64,000 bases of DNA from NCEH01 sp043195125 (GCF_043195125.1 NZ_JBAFWR010000010.1); one strand, 5' to 3'; numbered from the stretch's first letter, positions 48,656 through 57,368 are shown. Notes: generated from the letters alone by a model not told the origin. Numbers and translations are program-made.

Positions 48656-50059
48656 ATGAACCAAACGGGCACGATCGAAAACCGGACGTTCGACGAGATT
48701 CGGATCGGTGACACCGCCAGCATCGTCCATACGCTCGTCCGAAAGGACGTCGAGCTCTTTGCCGTCATGTCGGGGGACGTCAATCCCACTCATGTCGATG
48801 AAGCGTTCGCCAAGAGCGATCTGTTTCACAAGATCGTAGCACACGGCATGTGGGGCGGTGCCCTTATCTCGACCATTCTCGGCACCGAGCTGCCAGGCCC
48901 AGGCACCGTCTATTTTGGCCAGACTCTTCGTTTCCATCGCCCAGTTGGTCTCGGCGACACCATCACGGTGACCGTGCGGGTCGCCGAAAAGATTGAAGAC
49001 GGGCATCGCGTCCTTCTCGACTGCAAGGCGGTCAATCAGCTCGGTGAGATCGTCATCAGTGGAATTGCAGATGTGATCGCGCCAACGGAGAAAATCTCTC
49101 GCCAGCGCACGATTCTGCCAGAGGTAGAGTTCGTCGAGAAAGGGCGTTGGCATCGCCATCTCATGAAATTGGTCCAAGGTCTTGAGCCAATTCGCACGGC
49201 TGTGGTGCATCCCGTCGATACGACATCACTACTCGGCGCGATCGAGGCTGCTCAACAGAAGCTGATCGTCCCCATCCTGGTCGGACCTGAGGCAAAGATT
49301 CGGGCCGCTGCTCAGCAAGCTGCGCTCGATCTGTCCCCCTTTGAAATCGTCCCAACGGAGCACAGCGATGCTGCGGCGGCACAGGCGGTCGCGATGGCGC
49401 GTGCCGGCAAGGTCGGGGCCTTGATGAAGGGGGCGCTGCACACCGATGAACTCATGGGCGCCGTAGTGGATCGCGATCATGGACTGCGGACCGCGCGGCG
49501 GGTCAGCCATGTGTTCGCGATCGACGCGCCACGCTATCCACGCCCGCTCTTCATCACCGACGCGGCGATCAATATCAATCCCAATCTCGACGACAAGCGC
49601 GACATCGTGCAGAACGCGATCGACTTGGCTCATGCCCTGGGACTCGCGACGCCGAAGGTAGCCGTCCTGTCGGCCGTCGAGACGGTGTCGTCGAAGATTC
49701 CATCGACACTCGACGCCGCAGCTCTCTGCAAGATGGCGGACCGCGGCCAGATCACCGGCGCGCTCCTCGACGGCCCGCTCGCGTTCGACAATGCCGTTTC
49801 CATCGATGCGGCAACGACGAAGGGCATCATCACTCCCGTCGCGGGCCAAGCAGACATCCTCCTTGTGCCTGACCTCGAGGCCGGAAACATGCTGGCGAAG
49901 CAGCTTGAATATCTTGCCGAGGCCGAAGTCGCCGGCATCGTGCTGGGCGCGCGTGTCCCGATCATCCTGACCAGCCGTGCAGGCACGACGGCCGCGCGGT
50001 TGGCCTCCTGTGCCATCGCGCTTCTGCTCGCCCGCTATAGGGCCGGTATCCGGCCGTGA
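48656..50059 (+). CDS. MaoC-like hydratase/phosphotransacetylase fusion
   Basis: A 467-residue two-domain protein. Residues ~8-140 are a MaoC hot-dog domain (FAVMSGDVNPTHVDEAFAK, HGMWGGALISTILG) of R-specific enoyl-CoA hydratases. Residues ~160-465 are a phosphate acetyl/butyryltransferase domain (VGPEAKIRAAA, ALMKGALHTDELMGAVV, TDAAININPNLDDKRDIVQNA). It links acyl-CoA hydration to acyl-phosphate formation, hence to PHB and acetate metabolism. The usual partner, acetate kinase, is not seen nearby. Confidence 0.85.
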   Translation: MNQTGTIENRTFDEIRIGDTASIVHTLVRKDVELFAVMSGDVNPTHVDEAFAKSDLFHKIVAHGMWGGALISTILGTELPGPGTVYFGQTLRFHRPVGLGDTITVTVRVAEKIEDGHRVLLDCKAVNQLGEIVISGIADVIAPTEKISRQRTILPEVEFVEKGRWHRHLMKLVQGLEPIRTAVVHPVDTTSLLGAIEAAQQKLIVPILVGPEAKIRAAAQQAALDLSPFEIVPTEHSDAAAAQAVAMARAGKVGALMKGALHTDELMGAVVDRDHGLRTARRVSHVFAIDAPRYPRPLFITDAAININPNLDDKRDIVQNAIDLAHALGLATPKVAVLSAVETVSSKIPSTLDAAALCKMADRGQITGALLDGPLAFDNAVSIDAATTKGIITPVAGQADILLVPDLEAGNMLAKQLEYLAEAEVAGIVLGARVPIILTSRAGTTAARLASCAIALLLARYRAGIRP

Positions 50060-50219
50060 CAGGCGCAATCATGGTCCAAGATGTCGGATCTTTGATCTAG
50101 CGATCCAAGTCGGTCTCATTCAAACCGGCGGGCCTCGACATGAAGCTACGAGCAATGTCTGTTCGTGCGTGCTTCCAGAGCTTGATCATGCATTTCACTC
50201 AACATTCGCGGCTCGCCAT

Positions 50220-50807
50220 CTACGCCCGTGGATAGTGCATTTCCAGTGTGGCGGCGCAGGCTTCTATACTGCCGATGAGGCCATCCGCAATCGAATTGCC
50301 GGGCTTCGGCGCTGTCATGAAGGTGGCAATGGCCCTGTTCCAGGCGGCTTCGCCGACGCATGTGTGGAGGGCGTTGTCGGCCAAAATCTCAACATGGCGT
50401 TCGCCCAAGGACACGAAGAGCAGCATGCCGGGACGATGTTCGTGGTCGGCCAGGATCCGTGCCGCAAACTCACGACGGGCCAAGCCGACACAGTGCTCGC
50501 GCTTGATCCGGCCAGGCACGAGCAACAAACGTAGAGGCAACCAATCAAAGATCAGAGCCGAGCTCGCGAACGTCCCCGCCTGGATCAGAAAGCCGATGGG
50601 GAGTGGCAATAGCGGCCAGAAGATCGCCAATAGGCCTCCGACTGCAAGGGCGGCTGCAGCCGCCCATATCAGCGGAAAAAGCAAATACCGATCGCTGAGC
50701 GGAGTGACCACCAACGCGAAGTGTGCGCCAGTGCGCCGTTCAACGGTCGTCATAAGCTCGTGTAGGCGTCGGCTGTCGTCGTCGGACATGCATTTCATCT
50801 TCATCAC
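50220..50807 (-). CDS. TPM-domain membrane protein
   Basis: A 195-residue protein with an N-terminal TPM-like start (DDDSRRLHELMTTVERRTGAHFALVVTPLSDRY), two central membrane helices (FPLIWAAAAALAVGGLLAIFW; GFLIQAGTFASSALIFDWL) and a C-terminal TPM region (REFAARILADHEHRPGMLLFVSLGERHVEILAD, then VGEAAWNRAIATF). Its start overlaps the upstream TPM gene by 4 bases. The function is unknown; it probably works with the neighbouring TPM and LemA proteins at the membrane. Confidence 0.75.
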   Translation of the reverse strand: MMKMKCMSDDDSRRLHELMTTVERRTGAHFALVVTPLSDRYLLFPLIWAAAAALAVGGLLAIFWPLLPLPIGFLIQAGTFASSALIFDWLPLRLLLVPGRIKREHCVGLARREFAARILADHEHRPGMLLFVSLGERHVEILADNALHTCVGEAAWNRAIATFMTAPKPGNSIADGLIGSIEACAATLEMHYPRA

Positions 50808-51553
50808 CAGCGTCCTGATGCTCCCCCGCCACCAAACGAGCCTCCGCCGCCGGAAAACCCGCCGCGCGAGAAGCCGCCACGCCCGGGCCCCCCGTGCCGT
50901 CCGCGGAATCCGCCAAGGAACAGCAGAGGCCAGAAGAAACGGCCGAAGATGAACATGATGACGATAATGGCGATGACGCTTCCGCCTCCACTACCGTCTT
51001 CGTCTTGGCTCTTTCGTTGCTCGGTTTGCTGGGGCAGGGCAGACGCATCGCCGCCCAGAACACGCAGAAGCGTCGTTGCCCCGACAAGAACGCCGGTGTT
51101 GAAATCGCCCTTCCGAAATTCGGGCAGGATGAGATTCTCGATGATCAGCCTGCTCTGTGCATCGGTGAGCCGACCCTCCAGGCCGTAGCCGACTTCAACC
51201 CGCACATTGCGTTCGTTCGGCGCTACCAACAGCAATGCACCGTTGTTCTGACCCTTTTGTCCGATCCCCCAGGCGCGGCCCAACTGATAGCCAAAGTCGT
51301 CGATGGAATAGCCTTGAAGTGATTTGATCGTTGCAATGACAATCTGGTTCCCGGTCTGCGCCTCATGCTGAGCCAGCATTTGTGTCAGCTTTTGCTGCGT
51401 TTCAGCTGAAAGGATACCTGCGTCATCCACGACGCGACCGGTGAGGGGTGGAAAAACCGGCGCTGCGTAGAGCGCGGTGGCAAGCAATACATAGACCAGC
51501 CCTGCGAGAAGTGCTTGCCATGCGACCTGCGGATGCATGCGGGGGCGGATCAT
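50804..51553 (-). CDS. TPM-domain (YgcG-like) protein
   Basis: A 249-residue protein: signal or anchor helix, TPM domain at residues ~30-165 (PPLTGRVVDDAGILSAETQQKLTQMLAQHEAQTGNQIVIATI, VEVGYGLEGRLTDAQSRLIIENLILPEF), a second membrane helix and a Gly-rich tail (GGFRGRHGGPGRGGFSRGGF). The TPM domain occurs in photosystem assembly factors and in phosphatase-like proteins. It is coupled to LemA upstream (4-base overlap) and the second TPM gene downstream (4-base overlap). Confidence 0.85.
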   Translation of the reverse strand: MIRPRMHPQVAWQALLAGLVYVLLATALYAAPVFPPLTGRVVDDAGILSAETQQKLTQMLAQHEAQTGNQIVIATIKSLQGYSIDDFGYQLGRAWGIGQKGQNNGALLLVAPNERNVRVEVGYGLEGRLTDAQSRLIIENLILPEFRKGDFNTGVLVGATTLLRVLGGDASALPQQTEQRKSQDEDGSGGGSVIAIIVIMFIFGRFFWPLLFLGGFRGRHGGPGRGGFSRGGFSGGGGSFGGGGASGRW

Positions 51554-52152
51554 AGTTTGACTTGCGGCACTTCTTGCGCCTTTTCATCGATCGTAAAGGT
51601 TTCTCTCACCTTGGCGTTCGGATAAAGGATAGCTGCGATCCATCGGCTGGGAATGGTGCGCAAGGTCGTGTTGTAGGTTTGCACCGTGCCGATATAGTCG
51701 CGCCGCGCGACGGCGATGCGGTTCTCCGTGCCCTCGAGCTGCGATTGAAGCGCTAGGAAATTTTGGTTCGACTTGAGATCGGGGTATTGCTCGCTGATAG
51801 CCAAAAGGCGTCCCAAGGCCCCGCCAAGAGATGCTTGGTTTTGTTCGAACTGACGGAAGGCGTCCGGGTTGGTGAGGATGTCCGCCGGCAAGGTCACTTG
51901 GGTGGCGCGCGCACGAGCCTCGGTGACCTGCGTCAACACCGTCTGCTCCTGTTTAGCATAGCCCCTCACCGTTTCTACCAGGTTGGGAACGAGATCGGCG
52001 CGTCGTTGATACTGGTTCAGCACCTCGCTCCAAGCAGCTTTCACCTGCTCATCCTGGGTTGGCACAGCGTTGATACCGCAGCCGGCGAGGCCGATCGCAA
52101 GAAGGAGGACCGCGCCGACGCGAGCGGCCAAGCGTGCAATCGGATGGCTCAT
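51550..52152 (-). CDS. lemA: LemA-family lipoprotein
   Basis: A 200-residue protein with a lipobox (VLLLAIGLAGCGINAVP) and the LemA core: WSEVLNQYQRRADLVPNLVETVRGYAKQEQTVLTQVTEARARA, then ALGRLLAISEQYPDLKSNQNFLALQSQLEGTENRIAVARRDYI. LemA proteins are membrane-attached helical bundles usually paired with TPM proteins, as here. The start at 52152 begins the signal, with GGAGG just upstream. An FNR-like dyad lies upstream at 52292-52305. Confidence 0.9.
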   Translation of the reverse strand: MSHPIARLAARVGAVLLLAIGLAGCGINAVPTQDEQVKAAWSEVLNQYQRRADLVPNLVETVRGYAKQEQTVLTQVTEARARATQVTLPADILTNPDAFRQFEQNQASLGGALGRLLAISEQYPDLKSNQNFLALQSQLEGTENRIAVARRDYIGTVQTYNTTLRTIPSRWIAAILYPNAKVRETFTIDEKAQEVPQVKL

Positions 52153-52291
52153 TCTATTGTCTCCTCCCGGACGACAGGGCGATCCAGGGATGGCGGAATT
52201 GCCAGGCATTTTTCGTCTGATGCAGCCTTGGCTCCCGGGAGCGCTCAGACTTCGAGTTTTTGACCTTAGGTGGTACGCTTGTTGGGAATCT

Positions 52292-52305
52292 TTGATCCTG
52301 ATTAA
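52292..52305. promoter_or_regulatory. FNR-like dyad upstream of lemA
   Basis: TTGATCCTGATTAA matches the FNR consensus TTGAT-N4-ATCAA at nine of ten defined positions. It lies 140 bases before the lemA start, in the 429-base gap between lemA and the response regulator. The rest of the gap shows no other feature. Confidence 0.45.
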
Positions 52306-52581
52306 GGAACCGCGCTTTGGCCGCGCACAGTGTTCATCCGCGATGAACCTCAGCATCCGATGTGTCTTGTGACACGTACACATCGACTGCCAATCGCACA
52401 GATGCTCGCCGTCCCGAAGAATTGCGCTATCGCTTCGACGTCCATGGCAAGATTCGAGCTATTGTTGCGGCGCCAATAGACGTTGCTAAACCCACACCAT
52501 TTTGGAGAGAGCTGATATAGTCCTTCAGCTTCACGTCAGCATAGGATGGTATTTGCTCAAGGCAATTTCTTGGGAGAGACC

Positions 52582-53238
52582 TTGCGCATATTACTGATCG
52601 AAGACGACCAGGTGCTGGGCACGGCCATCCGCGATCACATCGCGTCAAACGGCCACGGCGTCGACTGGGTGCAGCGGATCGACGACGCGCGATTGGCCCT
52701 GGCCACCGTCGGGTATGAGCTGATCCTCCTCGACCTCGGGCTGACCGACGGTGACGGTCTGGCCTTGTTGCGCGAATTGCGCGCCGCGCGAAACCCGGTG
52801 CCCGTCATCATCGCAACGGCACAGGACCAGATCGCCGTCCGTATCGAGGGGCTGAACGCGGGGGCGGACGACTATCTGGTCAAGCCGTTCGACCTCAGCG
52901 AAATGATCGCGCGGATTTCCGCCGTGACGCGCCGCTACACCGGCGATCCGAACCCCGCCATCGACATCGGCCCTGTCTCGATCGACCTGGCCCTGAGGCT
53001 GGTCACGGTGGCGGGCGAGGATGCCGGGATCACCGCGCGGGAATGGGCGGTGCTGGAACGGCTCGTCCGCCATCGTGGCGCCGTCGTCACGAAGAGCGAG
53101 ATCGAGGATTCACTCTATGAATTCGGCGCGGAAATCGACAGCAACGCCGTCGAAGTCTATGTCAGCCGTCTGCGCAAGAAGCTCGGCAGGGAGTTCGTGA
53201 GCACCGTCCGGGGCCTCGGCTACAAGGCGGGAAGCTGA
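52582..53238 (+). CDS. OmpR-family response regulator (TTG start likely)
   Basis: A 218-residue protein. The receiver domain has LRILLIEDDQ, the phosphorylated Asp in ELILLDLGLTDGDG, and conserved Lys in DDYLVKPFDL. The winged helix has VDLALR-type spacing, ARLTAREW-like ITAREWAVLERLVRH and the end VYVSRLRKKLGREFVSTVRGLGY. TTG at 52582 has GGGAGA upstream and begins at the first strand of the fold. ATG at 52546 is the alternative. It is cotranscribed with a broken kinase gene, so its usual partner is lost. Confidence 0.85.
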   Translation: MRILLIEDDQVLGTAIRDHIASNGHGVDWVQRIDDARLALATVGYELILLDLGLTDGDGLALLRELRAARNPVPVIIATAQDQIAVRIEGLNAGADDYLVKPFDLSEMIARISAVTRRYTGDPNPAIDIGPVSIDLALRLVTVAGEDAGITAREWAVLERLVRHRGAVVTKSEIEDSLYEFGAEIDSNAVEVYVSRLRKKLGREFVSTVRGLGYKAGS

Positions 53239-53240
53239 GA

Positions 53241-54150
53241 TTGGCGCGTCCTTCGATAGCCTGGCGCCTCGCCGCCGGTCTTTCGGCGACCATGGCCGTG
53301 CTTTGGATCGGAGCCGCGGGCCTCGCCGGCACGGTCATGTATGCTCAGATCAACGAGGCTTTCGACCAATCCTTGCGCCAGGGTGCGCTTCGTCTGCTGC
53401 CGCTGGCGGTTCATGAAATCGGCGAGGGTGACAAATATGGCTTGGATCGCGTGCGGGGTTCCGATCGCGACGAGGACGAAGCCTACTTCACCTACTACCT
53501 GATCGATCAGCATGGCGCCATGGTTCTGCGGACGGACGACGCCCCGGACATCTCGCCGCCGGTCCTCGTCTCGGCCGGCTTCTCGGATGTCGACGGCAAG
53601 CGCCTGTTTTCGAAGACGGACCCCCGATCCGGATTCTCGATCGTCCTTGTCGAGCGCACGGAGCACCGCCGCGCGGCTTTGAGGGCAGCGCTGGCTACAA
53701 TCCTGTGGCCGCTCGCCGGGCTAATACCGCTGGTCGGGGGCGGCATCTGGATCGCGATCCGGCTGGGGATGCGTCCCGTCGAGCGGTTGACGCACGACAT
53801 TTCGCAGCGCGGCAGCCGGAACTTGTCGCCTTTGACGTCGGACGGACAGCCTGCGGAACTCGCGCCCATCGCAGAGGCGGTGGCAAGCCTGCTCACGCGC
53901 CTTAGCGCGGCACTGGATGCGGAGCGGGCGTTTGCGGCCAGCAGCGCCCACGAATTACGAACGCCGATCGCTGGAGCCTTGGCTCAGACGCAGCAATTGG
54001 CGATCGAACTCGGCGACCAGCCGGCCGGCCGGCGTCTGAGGGAGGTCGAGTTCTCCTTGAGGCGCCTGGCGCAACTGTCCGAAAAGCTGCTGCAGCTCTC
54101 GCGCCTCGATGCGGGCTTCGCTGCGGATGCAGGTCCGGCCCGCCCGCCGG
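53241..54150 (+). pseudogene. Histidine kinase truncated before its ATP-binding domain
   Basis: A TTG start right after the response regulator opens a sensor kinase. Features present: a first membrane helix (LAAGLSATMAVLWIGAAGLAG), a periplasmic region, a second helix (ILWPLAGLIPLVGGGIWIAI), a HAMP-like linker, the phosphoacceptor box ASSAHELRTPIAGAL and helix two (LAQLSEKLLQLSRLDAGFA). After about residue 300 the frame enters the leader of the DUF2493 copy and reads 50 unrelated residues to 54305. The HATPase domain is missing. The break lies near 54125-54150. Confidence 0.8.
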
Positions 54151-54204
54151 CTTTCGTCGCCACGAAGGCCGCGAGGGTCGCGGTCGAACCGACGGAGCAT
54201 CCCA
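54140..54204 (+). promoter_or_regulatory. Leader fragment of DUF2493 copy 2
   Basis: The sequence TCGTCGCCACGAAGGCCGCG followed by the hairpin CCGCGAGGGTCGCGG (54169-54183) matches the corresponding part of the leaders of DUF2493 copy 1 and the DUF736 genes. Further upstream similarity stops at the truncated kinase, so the leader itself seems to be cut here. Confidence 0.55.
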
Positions 54205-55140
54205 ATGAGCGAGCACGACGACTACGAACCGCACCACACCTCTTCACCCACCGACCATGTCCTCAGCGAACTCCAGCTTTACGGCTACCGTCCCTTCACG
54301 GATGAATCCGATCCACGACCGCTTCCGGAGGGCGATCACGTCGCCGGCGCCATCGCCGATATCTTTGACGCCCTGATCGCCACCCTGGAAGACACCCGCC
54401 TCGAGCCCGACCTCGACGATCTCCTCTGGTCGACCGTCAACGTCTTCCACCGAGCCACCGACCGGATCGAGCGCGAGTTGGACGACAATGAACAGGCGCA
54501 ACGTCGCGGTCAGCGCGAACAGGACGGCAGCGAAGTGAAATCCGTCGAGCTGGAACGCCTGACGGCCGAGGGGCGGACGCTGATCGAGCGCCGTAACGCC
54601 TTCGAGCTGATGCGCGACCAGGCCGCCGAGCACTACGAGCGCCACACCAGATCAAGCTGGAAGCCGCGCAGTGGATCGATGGTCAACCACAAGGCGATGA
54701 CGTCGGCCATGATCGACAGTCGCGATTTTCTCACCGCGAAGAAGCGTGCCGCGCAGGAAGTGCTGTTGCCACCCGGCCCGAAGATCGCCTTCTCCGGCGG
54801 GCTCGACTTCAACGACCACCGCCTGATCTGGGCGAAGCTCGATCAGGTCCACGCCAAGCACCCCGACATGGTGCTGATGCACGGCAAGTCGCCGAAGGGC
54901 GCCGAGAAGATCGCCTCCCGCTGGGCCGACCATCGCAAGGTGCCGCAGATCGGCTTCGCCCCCGACTGGACGAAGCACGCCAAGGCCGCCCCGTTCAAAC
55001 GCAACGACGCCATGCTGGAGGTGCTGCCGATCGGGGTCATCGTCTTCCCCGGCACGGGCATCCAGGACAATCTCGCCGACAAGGCCAGAAAGCTCGGCAT
55101 CCCAGTCTTCGATTTCCGCCCGAAGGGAGGCGGCGCGTGA
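54205..55140 (+). CDS. DUF2493 (SLOG-like) domain protein, copy 2
   Basis: A 311-residue protein very similar to copy 1 (962-1894) over its whole length. Shared blocks include SELQLYGYRPF, DIFDALIATLEDTRLEPDL, VNHKAMTSAMIDSRDFL, KIAFSGGLDFNDHRLIW and VIVFPGTGIQDNLADKA. The start is set by the match to copy 1. The two copies differ at many positions, so this is an old paralogue from another element rather than a recent duplication. It marks the start of a second block of ICE-type genes. Confidence 0.85.
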   Translation: MSEHDDYEPHHTSSPTDHVLSELQLYGYRPFTDESDPRPLPEGDHVAGAIADIFDALIATLEDTRLEPDLDDLLWSTVNVFHRATDRIERELDDNEQAQRRGQREQDGSEVKSVELERLTAEGRTLIERRNAFELMRDQAAEHYERHTRSSWKPRSGSMVNHKAMTSAMIDSRDFLTAKKRAAQEVLLPPGPKIAFSGGLDFNDHRLIWAKLDQVHAKHPDMVLMHGKSPKGAEKIASRWADHRKVPQIGFAPDWTKHAKAAPFKRNDAMLEVLPIGVIVFPGTGIQDNLADKARKLGIPVFDFRPKGGGA

Positions 55141-55146
55141 GCGCCG

Positions 55147-55902
55147 TCAGTCCAATTCGACGCCCCAGAACTTCAGGACGGAAAGCACTTCCTCTTTGGG
55201 GTAGTGGAGAAAGGCAGCATTCGCGAGGTCGGTCTTCAGCCTGCCTTTGCGCTTGGCAATCTCACGTTCGATCCGCTCGCCGAACGGCGCTGTTCCCGGC
55301 GGTAGAATCCCCAGACGCTCCGGGCTTGGCCAGGTTTTTGGATAGCCTTCGGGGATCCAGCCGTTCTTGACCTTCTCGGCTTGCTCGGCGACCGATGGAT
55401 GCTCGCAAGCCCAGCCATAGAGGTGAAAGGCGCAAACCCGCAGCATGGCCTTGATCTCAGGCAGCGCGTCCGTGAAGCCTTTGAGCGGCGTCGGCAGCCA
55501 CACCATATTCGCGACGCAGGAGAAGTAGCGCGGGTCTTGTACCACGCTGCTTTGCTGCGCGAACGACGGATCGTCGTATCCCCATATGTGGCAGACCGTC
55601 CAATTCTTCGGTTTTGGAGCCGCGACGCCGAGCGCGGCCACAAGCGCGTTGAGCGCGGCGACATTGCCCTCGAATTTCTCAGCGGTGATCTTCGTTGCCT
55701 TTTTGGTATTCGTGTACCGGCGCGCCCAGGCAGAGTCATAGAGCGGACGACCGCGAGCCGTATGCGGCGCCCATACCGGCAGGCGGCGGAACGTCTCGGG
55801 ATGGACCCAGCGGGCTGTTCGTTCGATCAGTTCGACCACGGCAGGGATATCGTCCCGGAGCGCCTCGTTACCGTCGGGTATGTAAAATCCGGCTGCTGCC
55901 AT
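55147..55902 (-). CDS. Protein of unknown function with an HNH-like CHIW motif
   Basis: A 251-residue protein. The centre reads NWTVCHIWGYDDPSFAQQ, then FSCVANMVWLPTPLKGFTDALPEIKAMLRVCAFHLYGW. CHIW...C-AN-(V/L)WLP resembles an HNH-type nuclease arrangement, but the second histidines are not clear. The start at 55902 was chosen because the longer frame adds a low-complexity stretch. It converges with DUF2493 copy 2. It could be a defence- or element-specific nuclease-like protein; confidence in function is low. Confidence 0.6.
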   Translation of the reverse strand: MAAAGFYIPDGNEALRDDIPAVVELIERTARWVHPETFRRLPVWAPHTARGRPLYDSAWARRYTNTKKATKITAEKFEGNVAALNALVAALGVAAPKPKNWTVCHIWGYDDPSFAQQSSVVQDPRYFSCVANMVWLPTPLKGFTDALPEIKAMLRVCAFHLYGWACEHPSVAEQAEKVKNGWIPEGYPKTWPSPERLGILPPGTAPFGERIEREIAKRKGRLKTDLANAAFLHYPKEEVLSVLKFWGVELD

Positions 55903-56032
55903 CGCTCGCTCGCGTCCTCCTGCCCTCCGACGCGGACGACCAGGACACGGCTCGAATCCAACGCAGTGAAACTGTTGAGAGACGATCTTAGCACCCGGTC
56001 GAAGCGAGACACCATCCCCCGCTTCCATCGCG

Positions 56033-56204
56033 CTAATCCTTGGTCCGGCCGAGGGCCTGACGCCATCAACCCGTAAAGGGTCGGCTATGCGCGCATGCCG
56101 CCGCTGCGGCTTTGCCTACGCGGTGATTGCAGCCCTCGGCCGGACACATCGGGCGCCTGTCACGCGGGGGATGGTCCCCCGCCTCCAAGACAGGAGTCGG
56201 AACG
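56033..56204 (+). ncRNA. Leader B: conserved structured 5' leader
   Basis: It aligns with leader A (17959-18126, minus) along ~170 bases. Blocks: CCTTGGTC, CATCAACCCG-TAA-AGGGT (hairpin at 56068-56081), GGCTATGCGCGCATGCCG, CTGCGGCTTTGCCTACG, TCGGGCGCCTGTCACGC and the hairpin GCGGGGGATGGTCCCCCGC (56164-56182). Stem lengths and some stem bases differ from leader A in a paired way. A peptide MRACRRCGFAYAVIAAL can be read in it and is similar to the one readable in leader A. RNA structure or a leader peptide, or both, may control the 56205 gene. Confidence 0.65.
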
Positions 56205-56369
56205 ATGTCCCTCAACGATGCACACGCCTTCGCCTTCAGCCTCGCCACCACTCTCATGGTCGCAATCGTCATCTTCAAGGCTGGCGACGGCACGCATTCG
56301 GTCACGCCCATCACCGAGTTCGACGGCGACGCCGAGGTCGTGGCGGAGATCGATCCCTTCGCCTCCTGA
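56205..56369 (+). CDS. Small acidic protein, paralogue of 17788-17958
   Basis: A 54-residue protein: MSLNDAHAFAFSLATTLM, VAIVIFKAGDG, then EFDGDAEVVAEIDPFAS. It is related to the 56-residue protein at 17788-17958 and has the same leader. GGAG lies 8 bases before the ATG. It is too short for a family call; the hydrophobic centre could be a buried helix or a weak membrane segment. Confidence 0.7.
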   Translation: MSLNDAHAFAFSLATTLMVAIVIFKAGDGTHSVTPITEFDGDAEVVAEIDPFAS

Positions 56370-56510
56370 CGGTGCGTCGCTCTGGCGAAGCGGAGATCCT
56401 TGCCGGATTTCCGCTCCCGTCCCCGCTCGTCTTCGGCTATACTTAAACCCGCGCCGTGGTGGTGGTGGAAGGCGCGACCGTCAGACCTTTATCTCACGGA
56501 GACCACCACC

Positions 56511-56951
56511 ATGATCTTCATCGGCATTCTCTTCAGCATCGCGGCCATCGGCTTCCTCTGCTGGCTGCTGTTCACGCTCGCCGTCTTCGCACTGCCCTTC
56601 TTCGCGGGCGTCACCGCTGGAATGTGGGCCTATGACACCGGCGCCGGCTGGCTTGGCGCGATCCTCGTCGGCGCGCTCGCGGCCGGGCTCACCTTTGGCG
56701 TTGGCCAGTTCCTGCTCGTATTCGTCCGACCGCTCTGGGCACGCGTCGCCATCGCGCTCGCCTTCGTCGCCCCGGCCGCAATCGCCGGCTACCATGCCAC
56801 GCATGGCATCGTAAAACACACCATGCCGTCGGAGGGCTGGCAGCTTACCTTTTCCGTTGTTGGCGCGGTCGCCGTCGGCGTGACGGCGCTGATCCGGATG
56901 GCGGCGATGGCGACGCCCGGTTCGACCGGACAGGGCCTGGCGCGGGGCTGA
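56511..56951 (+). CDS. Polytopic membrane protein of unknown function
   Basis: A 146-residue protein with about four membrane helices (IFIGILFSIAAIGFLCWLLFTLAVFALPFFAGV; LGAILVGALAAGLTFGVGQFLLVF; VAIALAFVAPAAIAGY; LTFSVVGAVAVGVTALIRMAA). The family is not recognised. The start at 56511 has CGGAGA upstream. Before it, GGTGGTGG repeats near 56457 could pair with the CCACCACC immediately before the ATG. TATACT at 56438 is a possible -10 element. It belongs to the second ICE-type block. Confidence 0.65.
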   Translation: MIFIGILFSIAAIGFLCWLLFTLAVFALPFFAGVTAGMWAYDTGAGWLGAILVGALAAGLTFGVGQFLLVFVRPLWARVAIALAFVAPAAIAGYHATHGIVKHTMPSEGWQLTFSVVGAVAVGVTALIRMAAMATPGSTGQGLARG

Positions 56952-57368
56952 ACGCACCGAGATGACCGGGGCGGACCAGACGTTGGACGTGCCCGGCCAC
57001 CAGCATCGTCGCGACATTGGCAGACGCAGCATTGGCACGGACAAGCAACCCAGTCGATCAGACGTGTCTCATTGGAGCGATGGATGAGGTCGAATGACGC
57101 ACATCCCGACCTGACGCTGGGCGGTCGGTGCCCGCGTCTTGAGCGAGGCCTTGAGCAACAGCTTCCGAGTTTTTGAAGGCCTGCGCGGAGGAGCCATCTT
57201 TGCCGGTGGACGTCGTAACCGGGATCGCGGCGGTTGCGACGGTGTCGCCACGTTCTCCGTTGATCCGTCTCTGTCAGGTCGACCGCTCCAAAACGGCCTC
57301 TTCAATGGGCTGATCTGGCCGAAGGTCGGCTGCGCCTCGACCGCCTATGCCGCAACGGCGCGGACGCG
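56952..57368. other. Gene-poor stretch before the DUF736 leader
   Basis: No frame here shows a recognisable protein or a good ribosome binding site. A 189-codon frame starting at 57139 runs into the DUF736 fragment but out of frame with it. Short degenerate frames may be remnants of former element genes. Confidence 0.4.
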
